Notes under the pieces: generated by a model | What the model saw: only the letters and a program-made list of their open reading frames with translations | The model's database searches: none | What the model was told of the DNA's origin: nothing | Shown here: one piece after another, positions 25,915-34,739 of the stretch | Layout: every line of letters begins with the position of its first letter | How positions within the stretch are numbered: position 1 is the first letter of the stretch | Position numbers and translations under genes: made by a program | NCBI RefSeq assembly: GCF_017357105.1 | Contig: NZ_CP071596.1 | Coordinates: 992,001-1,056,000 of the forward strand | DNA from: Natronosalvus caseinilyticus | Lineage (GTDB): Archaea; Halobacteriota; Halobacteria; Halobacteriales; Natrialbaceae | Direction: 5' to 3' | Length of the DNA stretch: 64,000 bases

Positions 25915-26796
25915 ATGACTGCGACCCGTACCGTGGTGTGTCTCGTCGCTGTGGCCGTCGTCGGCCTCCTCGTCGCCCCAGCCGTGGCCGCCACCGGGGG
26001 GTTCGGTTCGTTCACCAGCCAGAGCGAGTCGACCACGGCCGAGAATAGCTCGACGATGGGGGAGGAAGTGTCGACGTTCATGCAAACCAGCTCGGTGAGT
26101 ACCACTCACGCCGTCGACGATGGCATGTTCGAGGCAGCCTTCCAGGACGCCAGCGAGGAGCGACGAGCCGAACTGATCGCCGAACGAACCGAGAAGCACA
26201 ACTCGACGATCGCTGATCTGAAGGAGGAGTACCGGGCCCTCCAGGAGCAGAAAGACGACCTCCATCCGGGCGAGTACAACGTCCGAATGGCGCGCCTGAC
26301 CGTCGAACTCGCGAGTGTCGACGACTCGATCAACCGCACCGAGCAGCGAGCGGCGGATGCCGGCGTCAATACGACGGCTATTCAGACGTTGCGGGCGAAC
26401 GCGTCCGAACTGGCCGGTCCCGAAGTCGCCGAGCGAGCGAAGCAGATCGCCGGTATCGACCCGCCGCGGGGTCCACCCGACCACGCTGGCGGACAGAACG
26501 GTTCGCCGGGAAACGGTCAGGAGAAGGGGAGTGACGCCGGTCAAGGAGCTGGGCCGGGTGGAGACGAGAACGAAGGCAACGGCGAGGAGAGGGGACAGGG
26601 TAACAGCGAAGACAAAGGACAGGATACTAATGGACAGGGTACCGGCGCCTCAGACGATCCAGGCGCTGGCTCCGGTGACGAGTCACCGCCCGATACACCC
26701 GACAAACGCGCCGACGACGAGGAATCGGCGTCCGACGAGGGCGTGGCGACCGACGACTCCGACGAGGACCAGGACGCCAACGACACCGACGACTGA
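25915..26796 (+). CDS. Secreted coiled-coil protein with acidic tail
   Basis: 293 residues. A signal peptide (about 1-25, cleavage near AVAA), a helical stretch with a likely coiled coil (about 75-140), then a long Gly/Asn/Glu/Asp-rich tail of low complexity. The middle segment RAELIAERTEKHNSTIADLKEEY and the NRTEQRAADAGVN stretch occur in a haloarchaeal family of unknown role (DUF7096-like). The tail might be cell-wall spanning. The start ATG at 25915 is close to an AT-rich TTTTTAG box (25883-25889). Confidence 0.8.
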   Translation: MTATRTVVCLVAVAVVGLLVAPAVAATGGFGSFTSQSESTTAENSSTMGEEVSTFMQTSSVSTTHAVDDGMFEAAFQDASEERRAELIAERTEKHNSTIADLKEEYRALQEQKDDLHPGEYNVRMARLTVELASVDDSINRTEQRAADAGVNTTAIQTLRANASELAGPEVAERAKQIAGIDPPRGPPDHAGGQNGSPGNGQEKGSDAGQGAGPGGDENEGNGEERGQGNSEDKGQDTNGQGTGASDDPGAGSGDESPPDTPDKRADDEESASDEGVATDDSDEDQDANDTDD

Positions 26797-26952
26797 TCGA
26801 CCGGCTCGCCATCGGTTCCGTGTCACACACTACTCACTGTCTCGAGTTCCCGTCGCTCGAGTGAAGCCGCTCTCGGGCCTTGCTTCGAACCACTCGAAAA
26901 CGCTGCAAAACGAGAGACACGCTTTTCAGTACCCATCGCCAACACCGGATAG

Positions 26953-27612
26953 ATGGACTCTGCTGCGTTGCTGGATCTGCTCGGGAACGAGAACCGGCGA
27001 CGGATTCTGCGGCTCCTCTCGCGAAAACCCTGCTACGTAACCGAGATTTCCGAGTACCTCGGCGTCAGTCCGAAGGCCGTCATCGACCACCTCAGAAAGC
27101 TCGAGGAGGCCGGCCTCGTCGAGAGCCGCGTTGACGACCAGCGACGGAAGTACTTCCACATCGCCCGCAACGTCCGCCTCGAGGTGAACGTCTCGCCGTA
27201 CGGCTTCGCCAGCAAGAGCGCCTACCCCGAGAACAACACCTTCGACATCACGACCTGTCGGCACCTTTCTCTCGATGTCTCCGGGGCGTCGTCGGACGGC
27301 CTCGACGGCCTCCTCTCGACGCTCGAGGACCTCGAGCACCTGGAGAACGAACTCTCGCTCGCCCAGCGGTGGGTGCAGGGACGACTCAGCGAGACGCTCG
27401 ACCGCCTCTCGGAGGAAGTCGGCGTCGGCCAGGACAGTCGCATCCACGCCGACGTCCTCTCGAGCGTTCGCCAGGAACCCAAAGGGATCGACGAACTCGG
27501 TCACGAGGTTGGCGCGCCGCGGGAGGTTATCGCCGAGTTACTCGAGCGGTTGGCCGACGAGGGCGTCGTCCAGCGAACCGAGCGCGGGTGGGAACTCAAG
27601 ACGGAGTCGTGA
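26953..27612 (+). CDS. ArsR-type winged-helix regulator, two HTH segments
   Basis: 219 residues. The N-terminal winged helix (about 1-75) is typical of archaeal ArsR-type regulators: LLGNENRRRILRLLSRKPCYVTEI, ISEYLGVSPKAVIDHLRKLEEAGLVES. A middle domain follows, then a second predicted HTH at about 165-215 (PKGIDELGHEVGAPREVIAELLERLADEGVV). A similar architecture occurs in archaeal regulators related to SurR/Phr. Two HTH parts in one chain are unusual. The CITTCRH-like region (about 97-103) has one Cys only, so a redox switch is not supported. Confidence 0.88.
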   Translation: MDSAALLDLLGNENRRRILRLLSRKPCYVTEISEYLGVSPKAVIDHLRKLEEAGLVESRVDDQRRKYFHIARNVRLEVNVSPYGFASKSAYPENNTFDITTCRHLSLDVSGASSDGLDGLLSTLEDLEHLENELSLAQRWVQGRLSETLDRLSEEVGVGQDSRIHADVLSSVRQEPKGIDELGHEVGAPREVIAELLERLADEGVVQRTERGWELKTES

Positions 27613-27863
27613 GCGGGAGCGGGACCTAGACTGAGAGGAGGAACGGGAACCGACGTCGAACCGGATATTCACTTTCACTCGTCGTCGACTCGAGTACTGG
27701 CCCCACATCTATCGGTAGACTGCGCGACGAACCATCTCCGCGGCGTTTTACTCGCGGTAATCCACTTTTACTTTCACCGTGGGGCCAAGGCGACGATACT
27801 TTTCGCGTCGTCCGGTAGCTGAGAGTGCGTCCGTTCGGCGAGCACCGGCGGGCGCTCCACCCC
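27613..27863. other. Intergenic region with CACTTTC-type motifs
   Basis: Contains two copies of the recurrent intergenic word (27669-27678 and around 27762-27776) and no supported gene. It may hold the promoter of the small gene at 27864. Confidence 0.4.
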
Positions 27864-27992
27864 ATGACTCGAGACCCCCCATCCCCCCGTCTGCAGCGGT
27901 ATCGTTTCTACCAGTACCTGCTACTGGTCGAACTGGTGTTGACGATTGTCGTCCTCACGGTGTCGATCGCTGCCGCGTTCGGCCTCATCTGA
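27864..27992 (+). CDS. Small 42-residue single-helix membrane protein
   Basis: The frame encodes a short basic and aromatic N-terminus (RYRFYQY) followed by one strongly hydrophobic helix of about 24 residues ending at the stop. Codon use fits the neighbours, and the composition (positive-inside start, hydrophobic core, no charged residue except one Glu) looks selected. The convergent gene ends 57 bases downstream. It is below the usual length cut-off, so it may be unannotated. Function unknown. Confidence 0.55.
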   Translation: MTRDPPSPRLQRYRFYQYLLLVELVLTIVVLTVSIAAAFGLI

Positions 27993-28048
27993 GGCTCGTT
28001 CACGAGATGAGCGGGCAATCGAATGGGAGGTCGACGCGAGGCCGAGCG

Positions 28049-28402
28049 CTAGGTCGACGCTGCATCGGTCCGCGCCCCGCGCCGCCCCATCAGGGCGAGA
28101 TAGCCCCCCGACAGGACGAGCAACGCCAGACCGGCTCCGACCTCGACGGCGCTCGAACCGAGCAAGACGGCTCCCCAGCCGAAGGCGCCGCCGGCGTGAC
28201 CCAGCGCGAAGCCGTACTGGCCGATCCAGGCGTGAACGATCGAACTGACGGCGAACGTTCCGGCCAGGACCCACATCGCGGCCGTCGTCGCGTCGAGTCC
28301 CAGAATCGTTTCGGAGACGACCGCGCCGTAGCCGAGCACGAGCACCGCCAGGAGGAGGCCGAGCCCGATGATCGTCCGCTGGACCTCGAGCGACTCGCTC
28401 AT
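28049..28402 (-). CDS. Four-helix membrane protein, coupled to the DUF5817 gene
   Basis: 117 residues with about four hydrophobic helices and a basic tail. Gly-rich segments such as GHAGGAFGWG (about 68-77) lie in the third helix. The start overlaps the stop of the upstream gene by four bases (ATGA), so the two proteins are probably translated together. No named family was recognised. Confidence 0.8.
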   Translation of the reverse strand: MSESLEVQRTIIGLGLLLAVLVLGYGAVVSETILGLDATTAAMWVLAGTFAVSSIVHAWIGQYGFALGHAGGAFGWGAVLLGSSAVEVGAGLALLVLSGGYLALMGRRGARTDAAST

Positions 28403-28923
28403 AGCGACCGATATCGCCCGCGGCTCTCGCTGACCTCGCCGGCGCGAACGAGTTTCTCGAGGGCCTTTCGGGCGTATCCCGCGTCGACCCCCCGGTCGCC
28501 CGCGTAGGCGATCACCTCGTCTTCGGTCGGCTCCTCGAGGTCCGCCAGCGCCTGCTCGACGACGTCCTTCTTGCTCCCGCTTCTCGTCGGCTGGCGCGGG
28601 TCGCGTTCACCCGCGGCGGCGACCTCCTCGACGTCGAGACCCGATTCCTCGAGATAGTCCTCGTCGCTGACGACGCCGTCTGCGACCTTGCTCTCGAGGT
28701 CGGCGAAGGAGTCGACGCGGGCGAAGGCCTCGCCCTGGCCCTGTCGGTTGGCGAGCATCGAGGCGCGCACCTCGCGAGCGTGGTCGGGGTCGTCGGTCTC
28801 GACGAACTTCTTGCGGCGCTCGTAGGGCTTGCGAGAGCCACAGCGGGGGCACTGCGTGGTCTCGGATCGCCCCTCGAGCAGCCAGAGATAAGAACACTCG
28901 CTGCACCCGACGACGGCGTACAT
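28399..28923 (-). CDS. DUF5817 zinc-ribbon and winged-helix protein
   Basis: 174 residues. An N-terminal zinc ribbon has Cys7, Cys10, Cys25 and Cys28 (CSEC, CPRC). A basic segment (KPYERRKK) and an acidic linker follow, then a C-terminal winged helix (about 120-174) with KKDVVEQALADLEEPTEDEVIAYA. The layout fits a nucleic-acid-binding protein. Haloarchaeal members carry DUF5817. It forms a two-gene unit with the downstream membrane protein and is divergent from the cupin gene. Confidence 0.87.
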   Translation of the reverse strand: MYAVVGCSECSYLWLLEGRSETTQCPRCGSRKPYERRKKFVETDDPDHAREVRASMLANRQGQGEAFARVDSFADLESKVADGVVSDEDYLEESGLDVEEVAAAGERDPRQPTRSGSKKDVVEQALADLEEPTEDEVIAYAGDRGVDAGYARKALEKLVRAGEVSESRGRYRSL

Positions 28924-29030
28924 GCGCTCTCGTCCGGGGCGTGGCCAGTTGAACGTTCGGGAACCGTGGCGAAAGTGAACGCCCCTGCCGCGGCGCAAAT
29001 CGTTACGGTGGTGGCCGTCCATTCGGACGC

Positions 29031-29369
29031 ATGGATCACGTATCGCTATCCGACCTCGAGACGACGGAAGCCGCCGATGGCGTCCACCTCGCGATCATGG
29101 CCGGGACCGACTCGATGAACGTCCAGCACTTCGAAATCGAACCCGGCGCGGCCGTCGAGGAGCACAGCCACCCCCACGAGCAGACGGGGTTCATCTACGA
29201 GGGCGAGTTGACGCTCCTGACCGACGGCGAGGAGGTCGTCTGCGGGCCGGGCGACGCCTACGGTCTCCCCGGAGGCCAGCCCCACGCTGCCGAGAATCGC
29301 GGCGAGGAGACGGTTCGCGGCGTGGACATCTTCGACCCGCCGCGAGAGAATCCGACCTGGCAGGAGTAG
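29031..29369 (+). CDS. Single-domain cupin
   Basis: 112 residues forming one cupin barrel. Metal ligands are likely His45, His47 and perhaps Gln51 (EEHSHPHEQT), and His85 (QPHAAEN). GELTLLTDGEEVVCGPGDAYGLP is the usual middle. Such proteins can be small dioxygenases, isomerases or metal-binding sensors. The ligand is unknown. The ATG lies 107 bases from the divergent DUF5817 start, with a CGAAAGTGAA motif in between (28970-28979). Confidence 0.9.
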   Translation: MDHVSLSDLETTEAADGVHLAIMAGTDSMNVQHFEIEPGAAVEEHSHPHEQTGFIYEGELTLLTDGEEVVCGPGDAYGLPGGQPHAAENRGEETVRGVDIFDPPRENPTWQE

Positions 29370-29476
29370 CGACTCAGCCGCTACTCGAGTCGCGGCCGCG
29401 GCGCTCTCGTTCCGTCGCTCGAGCGTCACCTCCGTCCCGGCGGAGTGTGGATCGCCGTCGCGAACGCCGACGAACG

Positions 29477-30028
29477 TCACTCGAGATTCGAAAGCGACCC
29501 AGCTGCTTCCCGGGCGATGACGTTCCCGACGAACTCCTTCGTTCGAAAGGCGAGTTCGTCCGCGTCCTCGTAGTCGTAGACCGTCGCGTCCCAGCGACGG
29601 GTGACCCCGCCGAGCATGGCGCTTCGGACGCCCGCCTCGTGAACGACCAGCGTTCGCTCCGCTCGCTCCGGGTCCGCCGACTGGTAGACGTCCTCGAGTA
29701 CCGAGCCGACCTCGATGCCGACCCCGAGGTTCTCCCCGGAGAACGGGAGGACGAAGACGACCGCGTTGCTCGCCCGGGCGAACGCGATGCTCTGGGTCGC
29801 CGCGTCGACCTCCTCGAGCGGAATCTCGGGGTCGACAGCCAGAAACGCGTTCACGCCGGACTCGGTTCGAAGCCGGTCGCGAAGCGTGACGAGCAGGTCG
29901 AAGAGGTCGTCGTCGCCGTCGGCTTCGGCTTTGGAACCGGAATCGATCGACTTGTACGGTCCCATCAGATAGACGAGAAAGCGTTCGCGGGGAACCGGAT
30001 CGAGAGCGTCGCGGAGGCGGTCGCGCAT
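29477..30028 (-). CDS. Haloarchaeal nucleotide-binding-like protein (DUF7509-like)
   Basis: 183 residues. The alpha/beta pattern LVYLMGPYKSID, then VNAFLAVDPEIPLEEVDAATQ, then ASNAVVFVLPFSGENLGVGIEVGSVL resembles nucleoside 2-deoxyribosyltransferase-like folds, in which a GPY motif and a late Glu contact the substrate. Overall length is in the right range. Whether it cleaves nucleosides or only binds them is unknown. A stand-alone gene. Confidence 0.75.
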   Translation of the reverse strand: MRDRLRDALDPVPRERFLVYLMGPYKSIDSGSKAEADGDDDLFDLLVTLRDRLRTESGVNAFLAVDPEIPLEEVDAATQSIAFARASNAVVFVLPFSGENLGVGIEVGSVLEDVYQSADPERAERTLVVHEAGVRSAMLGGVTRRWDATVYDYEDADELAFRTKEFVGNVIAREAAGSLSNLE

Positions 30029-30125
30029 CGGGTCGGTCGACGAACGGACACTATTTAAATATGCGCGATATCAGCATCTTTCGACTCGAGAACTGTTAAG
30101 ACGGTGGCGGAACTACGTTCCGGTA

Positions 30126-30527
30126 ATGGCAGGTGCATCCCACGGCGACGTCGGACGATCGGGCGACGAGGGGCTCCTCCCCGAGCACAGCGTCCTCCCG
30201 CTCGAGGCGTATCTCGACATGCAGCGGGCGATCGGGAACGAGTACCGATTTCGCATCCTCAACACCCTCGTCGAGGCTGGTGCCATGAGCGCGACCGAGC
30301 TCCGGGAGGCCCTCGACCTGCGCGGGAACACCTTGCACTACCACCTCGACGAACTGGTCGACGTAGGGCTGGTCGAAAACCGGAAGCGGAAGACGCCCGA
30401 CAGCCGTGGCCTCCACTCGTACTACCGGGCGAGTGGGATGGGCGAGGCAATTCTCGAACACGGCATCCGCGAACTGCTTCGCCTGGAGTGGGAATCGCTC
30501 GAGACGTACGGCGCCGCCGATTCCTGA
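30126..30527 (+). CDS. ArsR-type winged-helix regulator
   Basis: 133 residues. A 30-residue acidic lead is followed by the winged helix AIGNEYRFRILNTLVEAGAMSATEL (about 35-60), LRGNTLHYHLDELVDVGLVENR (about 68-90) and a short helical tail. It is close in pattern to haloarchaeal GvpE-unrelated, ArsR-like repressors. The upstream 70 bases contain an AT-rich TATTTAAATATG region at 30052-30063, which may be a TATA element for either direction (this gene or the divergent one at 30028). Confidence 0.87.
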   Translation: MAGASHGDVGRSGDEGLLPEHSVLPLEAYLDMQRAIGNEYRFRILNTLVEAGAMSATELREALDLRGNTLHYHLDELVDVGLVENRKRKTPDSRGLHSYYRASGMGEAILEHGIRELLRLEWESLETYGAADS

Positions 30528-30756
30528 GCACCGCGCTCGAGACGTAGCAACGATTCGCGTCGGTGAGAACGAAGGTTTCGCTACGGGGACTCGCTGGGCC
30601 GTATCGAGAGCGAGTATCCGTTCGAGCGATTGTCGCCGAGATTCGAACGTGCTACTCGAGTTCGGCTATAAAATCGATAGATAGTGCCGGGTTCCGCGTC
30701 GAGAGGATGTTTACGACAGTTTTCGATGTCGTCAGATGCTGACGGAATCTGACTGC

Positions 30757-30785
30757 TCGAAAAACTGCCTACGACAGTTTTTCGA
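30757..30785 (-). terminator. Hairpin terminator overlapping the icd stop codon
   Basis: A perfect 11-bp inverted repeat (30757-30767 with 30775-30785, loop of 7) covers the last codons and the stop of icd, and its arm ends in a run of five T in the transcript. A partial duplicate of the gene's last 19 bases is found at 30711-30729 further downstream. Confidence 0.6.
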
Positions 30786-32031
30786 TGTTCTCGACGACGG
30801 CGTCGGCGAACTCGCTCGTGGCGACCTTCTCGCCACCGTCGATCTGGCGGTGGAGGTCGTAGGTCACGGTTCCCGAGGAGATGGTCTCCTCGACGGCGTC
30901 GCGCACGAGGTCGGCGGCGTCTTTCCAGCCGAGGTAGTCGAGCATCTCCCGTCCCGAGAGGATCATCGCGGTCGGGTTGACCTTGTCCTGACCGGCGTAC
31001 TTCGGCGCGGAGCCGTGGACGGGTTCGGCGAGACAGCGGCCGTGCCCGAAGTTGGCGCCGGGGGCGATGCCGAGGCCGCCGATCTGGGCGCCGGCGGCGT
31101 CGGACATGTAGTCGCCGTTGAGGTTCATCGTCGCGATGACCGAGTAGTCGTCCGTGCGGGTCAGCAGCTGCTGGAGCATGTTGTCGGCGATGCGGTCCTT
31201 GACGACCACGGTGCCCTCGGGCTGGTCGCCGTCGTGCTCGTCCCAGAGTTCGTCCTCGGTGATGACGTCGTCGCCGTACTCCTCCTCGGCGAGTTCGTAG
31301 CCCCAGTCACGGAAGGCCCCTTCGGTGAACTTCATGATGTTGCCCTTGTGGACGAGGGTGACCGAGTCTCGCTCGTTCGCGATGGCGTAGTCGATGGCCT
31401 CGCGGATCAGGCGCTTCGAACCGAACTCCGAGATGGGCTTGACGCCGATACCGACCGGGCCGTCGTGGATGACGTCCGCGATTTCCATGTCCTCCTCGAG
31501 GAACGTGCGAACCTGCTCGACCTCGTCGGTGCCGGCTTCCCACTCGACGCCGGCGTAGACGTCTTCGGTGTTTTCCCGGAAGGTAATCATGTCCATCTTC
31601 TCGGGCTCTTTGACCGGCGAGGGGACGCCGTCGATGTGGTAGGTCGGGCGGACGTTCGCGTACATGTCGAGCGTCTGTCGCAGGGCGACGTTGAGCGAGC
31701 GGAAGCCGGCCCCTACGGGGGTCGTCAGCGGGCCCTTGATCGCGACGCGGTGTTCGCGAATCGCGCTGACGGTGTCCTCGGGGAGGTTCTCGTCGTAGCG
31801 CTCGCGGGCGCTCTCGCCGGCGTAGACGCGCATCCAGGAAATCGACCGGCCGGTCGCTTCCGCGGCGGCGTCGAGTACTTTCTGGGCGGCGGGACCGACG
31901 TCGGTGCCGATACCGTCGCCGTGAATAATCGGGATAATCGGGTTTGCCGGTACGTCGAGTTCGCCGGTCTCCTCGTCGGCGAGCGTAATTTTCTCCCCGT
32001 CCGCGGGGACCTCGACTTGCTCGTAGCTCAT
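30769..32031 (-). CDS. icd: Isocitrate dehydrogenase (NADP type)
   Basis: 420 residues, the usual length of the homodimeric bacterial-like enzyme found in haloarchaea. It oxidatively decarboxylates isocitrate to 2-oxoglutarate in the TCA cycle. The family segments are clear: HGDGIGTDV near 45, PVGAGFRSLNVALRQ (with the phosphorylatable Ser of the E. coli enzyme at the RSLN position), FRENTEDVYAGVE near 165, and the NADP-binding HGSAPKYAGQDKVNPTA near 345. The start at MSYEQV is the only sensible one. The longer frame is basic. A hairpin terminator overlaps the stop. Confidence 0.97.
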   Translation of the reverse strand: MSYEQVEVPADGEKITLADEETGELDVPANPIIPIIHGDGIGTDVGPAAQKVLDAAAEATGRSISWMRVYAGESARERYDENLPEDTVSAIREHRVAIKGPLTTPVGAGFRSLNVALRQTLDMYANVRPTYHIDGVPSPVKEPEKMDMITFRENTEDVYAGVEWEAGTDEVEQVRTFLEEDMEIADVIHDGPVGIGVKPISEFGSKRLIREAIDYAIANERDSVTLVHKGNIMKFTEGAFRDWGYELAEEEYGDDVITEDELWDEHDGDQPEGTVVVKDRIADNMLQQLLTRTDDYSVIATMNLNGDYMSDAAGAQIGGLGIAPGANFGHGRCLAEPVHGSAPKYAGQDKVNPTAMILSGREMLDYLGWKDAADLVRDAVEETISSGTVTYDLHRQIDGGEKVATSEFADAVVENIEKLS

Positions 32032-32090
32032 GATCGTTCGTAGGTGGTTTGCTCGGGGGTAAAAGACCTCCCATTTGGGCTGGCTAGCGC

Positions 32091-32390
32091 TCACTTCTCG
32101 AGCGCGTTCGCGTCCTGGGCGTCGTCCGCGTTCGAGTCGCCGGCCAGTACGACCAGACCCAGGACGACGGCGACCGCCCCGAGGAGTGCGAGCGCGAGCG
32201 AGAGCCACCGCGAGGAGAGCCACCCCTCCGCGAGGCCGAACCAGCGGATGGCGAGGATCATAAACCCGAGGACGACGCCGGTCGTTCCCTCCGGTTCGCC
32301 GAACTCGTCGCTGGCGGTCCAGTCGACACGACTGGCAGCAATCGCGGTCATCGTCGCACAGAAGATGACCAGAAACGCGACCGGGCTCAT
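32091..32390 (-). CDS. Two- or three-helix membrane protein
   Basis: 99 residues. Hydrophobic helices at about 3-20, 40-58 and 64-85 are separated by an acidic loop (SDEFGEPEG). The C-terminus is acidic. An ATG 15 bases upstream (32405) could also be used. The gene is followed 60 bases later by icd on the same strand and may be read through into it. No family was recognised. Confidence 0.7.
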   Translation of the reverse strand: MSPVAFLVIFCATMTAIAASRVDWTASDEFGEPEGTTGVVLGFMILAIRWFGLAEGWLSSRWLSLALALLGAVAVVLGLVVLAGDSNADDAQDANALEK

Positions 32391-32512
32391 CGCCGGTCCG
32401 TACAAGCGGTGCCCTCCTAAGTGTGTGGGATTGTCTCAGGTAGGCGGTTCGTCGCCACTGGGCTGCCGGCGGGATGGCAAGAATAATCTGGGTTCCGAAA
32501 CCGCCTCACAGT

Positions 32513-33424
32513 ATGTCCTCACGGTCACAGCTGCAGGTCATCGTCCACGGCGGTGCCGGAACCGCTCCCGAAGCGCCCGAATCCAGGCAAACTGTCCTCG
32601 AGACGGCCGCGAACAAGGGCGCCGAGAGCGAGACGCCGATCGACGCCGTCGAGAACGCGATTCACGTCCTCGAGTCCTCGCCCCGGTTCAACGCGGGCGT
32701 CGGCGGCGCCATACAGAGCGACGGCGTCGTCCGAACCGACGCGGGGATCATGACTGACGACCGACGCGTGGGCGCGGCTTGCTCGATGCCCGGCGTCGAA
32801 CACGCCGTCAGCGTCGCCCGCCTGGTCATGGACGAGACGCCCCACGGGTTCGTCTCGGGCGAGCACGCGGTCGCGCTCGCCGCGGAATATGGAATCGAGA
32901 CGGGCGTGGACCTCCGCTCGGAACGTACCCGGGAGAAGTGGGCCAGTCTAGAGGCGCCCGACGGCGGCCCGAAAGCCCAGCTCGAGTGGATTCGCGACCA
33001 GTACGGGCAATCCGACCCCGACGGCCGGGACGACCCGAAGGATCACGACACCGTTGGTGCGGTCGCCTTCGATGGCAAGCGGATCGCGGCCGCCACCTCC
33101 ACGGGCGGGCGCTGGCTCGCTCTCGCGGGCCGCGTTGGCGACGTTCCCCAGGTCGGCTCGGGCTTTTACGCCTGCCCCGCCGCCGGCGTGAGCGCGACGG
33201 GTGCCGGTGAGGACATCGCCCGGGCCACCCTCTCGCGGCGCGTCGCCCGCCACGTCGAGCGTGGGCAGGACGCCCAGGCGGCCACGGACCTCGCCATCGA
33301 GGAGTTCGGCGAGTTGACTGGCTCGAGCGCCGGCGTGATCGCCATCGACTCCCGCGGGGGGATCGGCGCGGCGTTCAACAGCGACGCGATGCAGACGGCC
33401 CGTGTGAGCGCCTCGAGCCGTTAG
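32513..33424 (+). CDS. Isoaspartyl peptidase/L-asparaginase (Ntn type)
   Basis: 303 residues. This is the plant-type asparaginase family, made as a precursor that cleaves itself before the nucleophile Thr180 (HDTVGAVA). Other family marks are VHGGAGTAPE at the N-terminus and TSTGG near 196 after the nucleophile. It hydrolyses beta-aspartyl peptides and L-asparagine. The loop before Thr180 is rich in Asp, Pro and Gly, as expected for the cleavable linker. The start at MSSRSQ is the first that gives the canonical N-terminus. Confidence 0.94.
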   Translation: MSSRSQLQVIVHGGAGTAPEAPESRQTVLETAANKGAESETPIDAVENAIHVLESSPRFNAGVGGAIQSDGVVRTDAGIMTDDRRVGAACSMPGVEHAVSVARLVMDETPHGFVSGEHAVALAAEYGIETGVDLRSERTREKWASLEAPDGGPKAQLEWIRDQYGQSDPDGRDDPKDHDTVGAVAFDGKRIAAATSTGGRWLALAGRVGDVPQVGSGFYACPAAGVSATGAGEDIARATLSRRVARHVERGQDAQAATDLAIEEFGELTGSSAGVIAIDSRGGIGAAFNSDAMQTARVSASSR

Positions 33425-33446
33425 GCTCGCGTTGCGGGCGTCTTCG

Positions 33447-33478
33447 CTCGAGCGAGCGTCTCGCATCGCTCGCTCGAG
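33447..33478. terminator. Shared hairpin between convergent genes
   Basis: A perfect 12-bp inverted repeat (33447-33458 with 33467-33478, loop of 8) lies between the stop codons of the asparaginase and trpS genes, which face each other. It is likely a bidirectional transcription stop or an RNA-end stabiliser. No T-run follows. Confidence 0.5.
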
Positions 33479-33485
33479 GAGTAGG

Positions 33486-34739
33486 TTAGTCCAGCCGTGG
33501 CACGCCCGCCGCCTCGAGCGCCGCCCGCCGCTCCGCCTCCGTCAATCGATATGGCTCGAGTTCGTCCTCGAGGTCGCCGAGGGCTGCCCGGCGACGCTGG
33601 TGGTCGGTCAGGAATTCCGAAATTCGTTCGGCGGCGAGTTCCTTGAGTTCGCCGCTGAGGAGGTGCCCGTCGCGGTAGTCGGCTGCGACGTCAGCGAGGC
33701 GGTCGTCGTCCGGTTCGAATCCGTAGCGCAGGTACTGGAAGGCCACGTCGACCGTCGGATCGCCGCCGTGTTCGCGATGGGCTGCGAGGCTCGAGCGGCC
33801 GCCGCTGTAGGCGTGTTCACGAATCGTGTCGGCGACGGCTTCCGGGCCATCGGTCAGCTCGATCGACGGTGCCGCGCCCGAGGAACTCATCTTTCTGGGC
33901 CCCTCGAGGCCGGGGAGGAATCGACCCAGCAGGGCGCCCGGCTTCTCGACCGGGAGCGCCTCTCTGGCAGCGACGTCTCGGCAAACGCGAACGTGAGGAT
34001 CCTGGTCGACGGCGATGGGGACGAGGGTCGGCTGGCGACCCGAGACGAGCTGCGGGAGCAGGAGGTGGGTCGCCTGGACGGCGGGGTAGAACTGCAGGCC
34101 GACGGTGTCCTGCTCGCCGTAGACGGCCTCGACGGTCGCCGGAGTGAGGTGTTTCGACAGGCGAACGGCGACCGGGTAGATCACGTCCGCGTCGGCCGTG
34201 TCGATCACGATTCGGGTCCGCTCGGGATCGAAGCCGACGGCTAGTAGATCCCGGAGGTTCTCGCGCGTGGCCTCGCCGATGGACGCGAAGGACTGGTCCT
34301 TCGCGAGGAACTTCTCGTCGTCAGAGACCGGCAGGTACACGGTGGCGCCGGTCTCGCGCTGGATCGTCCGCGCGAGGTAAAAGGGGAGGACGTGGCCCAG
34401 GTGCATCGGCCCCGACGGGCCGCGTCCGGTGACGATCGCGTGCGGGTTGCCCGCCTCGGCGGCCTCGAGGAAGGCGTCGACGTCACGGCCGGCGTAGAAC
34501 GTTCCTCGCCGGACCGTCGGGTGATCGGGGAATCGCTCCCGCTGGGTGTCGGTGAGGCGGTCGGCGCCGAATTGCTCGAGCAGTCGGTCGTAATCGATGT
34601 CGCCGCGGACGGCGTAGGGGGTGACGAGAGTGCCGTCGGTTCTGGCCTCACTGTCGGTTTCGTCGCTGGTTTCGTCGTCGGTCGGTGGCTGGCTATTCGT
34701 CGTCGATTCGTCCGTGGGTGGCGATGGTGTCGGTGTCAT
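33486..34739 (-). CDS. trpS: Tryptophanyl-tRNA synthetase
   Basis: 417 residues. A class I synthetase with the HIGH-type motif GPMHLGH at about 110-116 and KMSSS at 283-287, separated by the Rossmann fold. It charges tRNA-Trp. The first 35 residues are a Thr/Pro/Asp-rich, probably disordered extension typical of haloarchaea. Archaeal TrpRS of this length is close to the eukaryotic type, unlike the shorter bacterial form. It stands alone and faces the asparaginase gene. The TrpRS call over TyrRS rests on length, motif spacing and the LPVSDDEKFLAKD segment. Confidence 0.93.
   Translation of the reverse strand: MTPTPSPPTDESTTNSQPPTDDETSDETDSEARTDGTLVTPYAVRGDIDYDRLLEQFGADRLTDTQRERFPDHPTVRRGTFYAGRDVDAFLEAAEAGNPHAIVTGRGPSGPMHLGHVLPFYLARTIQRETGATVYLPVSDDEKFLAKDQSFASIGEATRENLRDLLAVGFDPERTRIVIDTADADVIYPVAVRLSKHLTPATVEAVYGEQDTVGLQFYPAVQATHLLLPQLVSGRQPTLVPIAVDQDPHVRVCRDVAAREALPVEKPGALLGRFLPGLEGPRKMSSSGAAPSIELTDGPEAVADTIREHAYSGGRSSLAAHREHGGDPTVDVAFQYLRYGFEPDDDRLADVAADYRDGHLLSGELKELAAERISEFLTDHQRRRAALGDLEDELEPYRLTEAERRAALEAAGVPRLD

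Noticed and set aside
30736-32043. 435-codon plus-strand frame opposite icd
   Set aside because: Mirror of the icd codons. The true gene is on the minus strand with full catalytic motifs.
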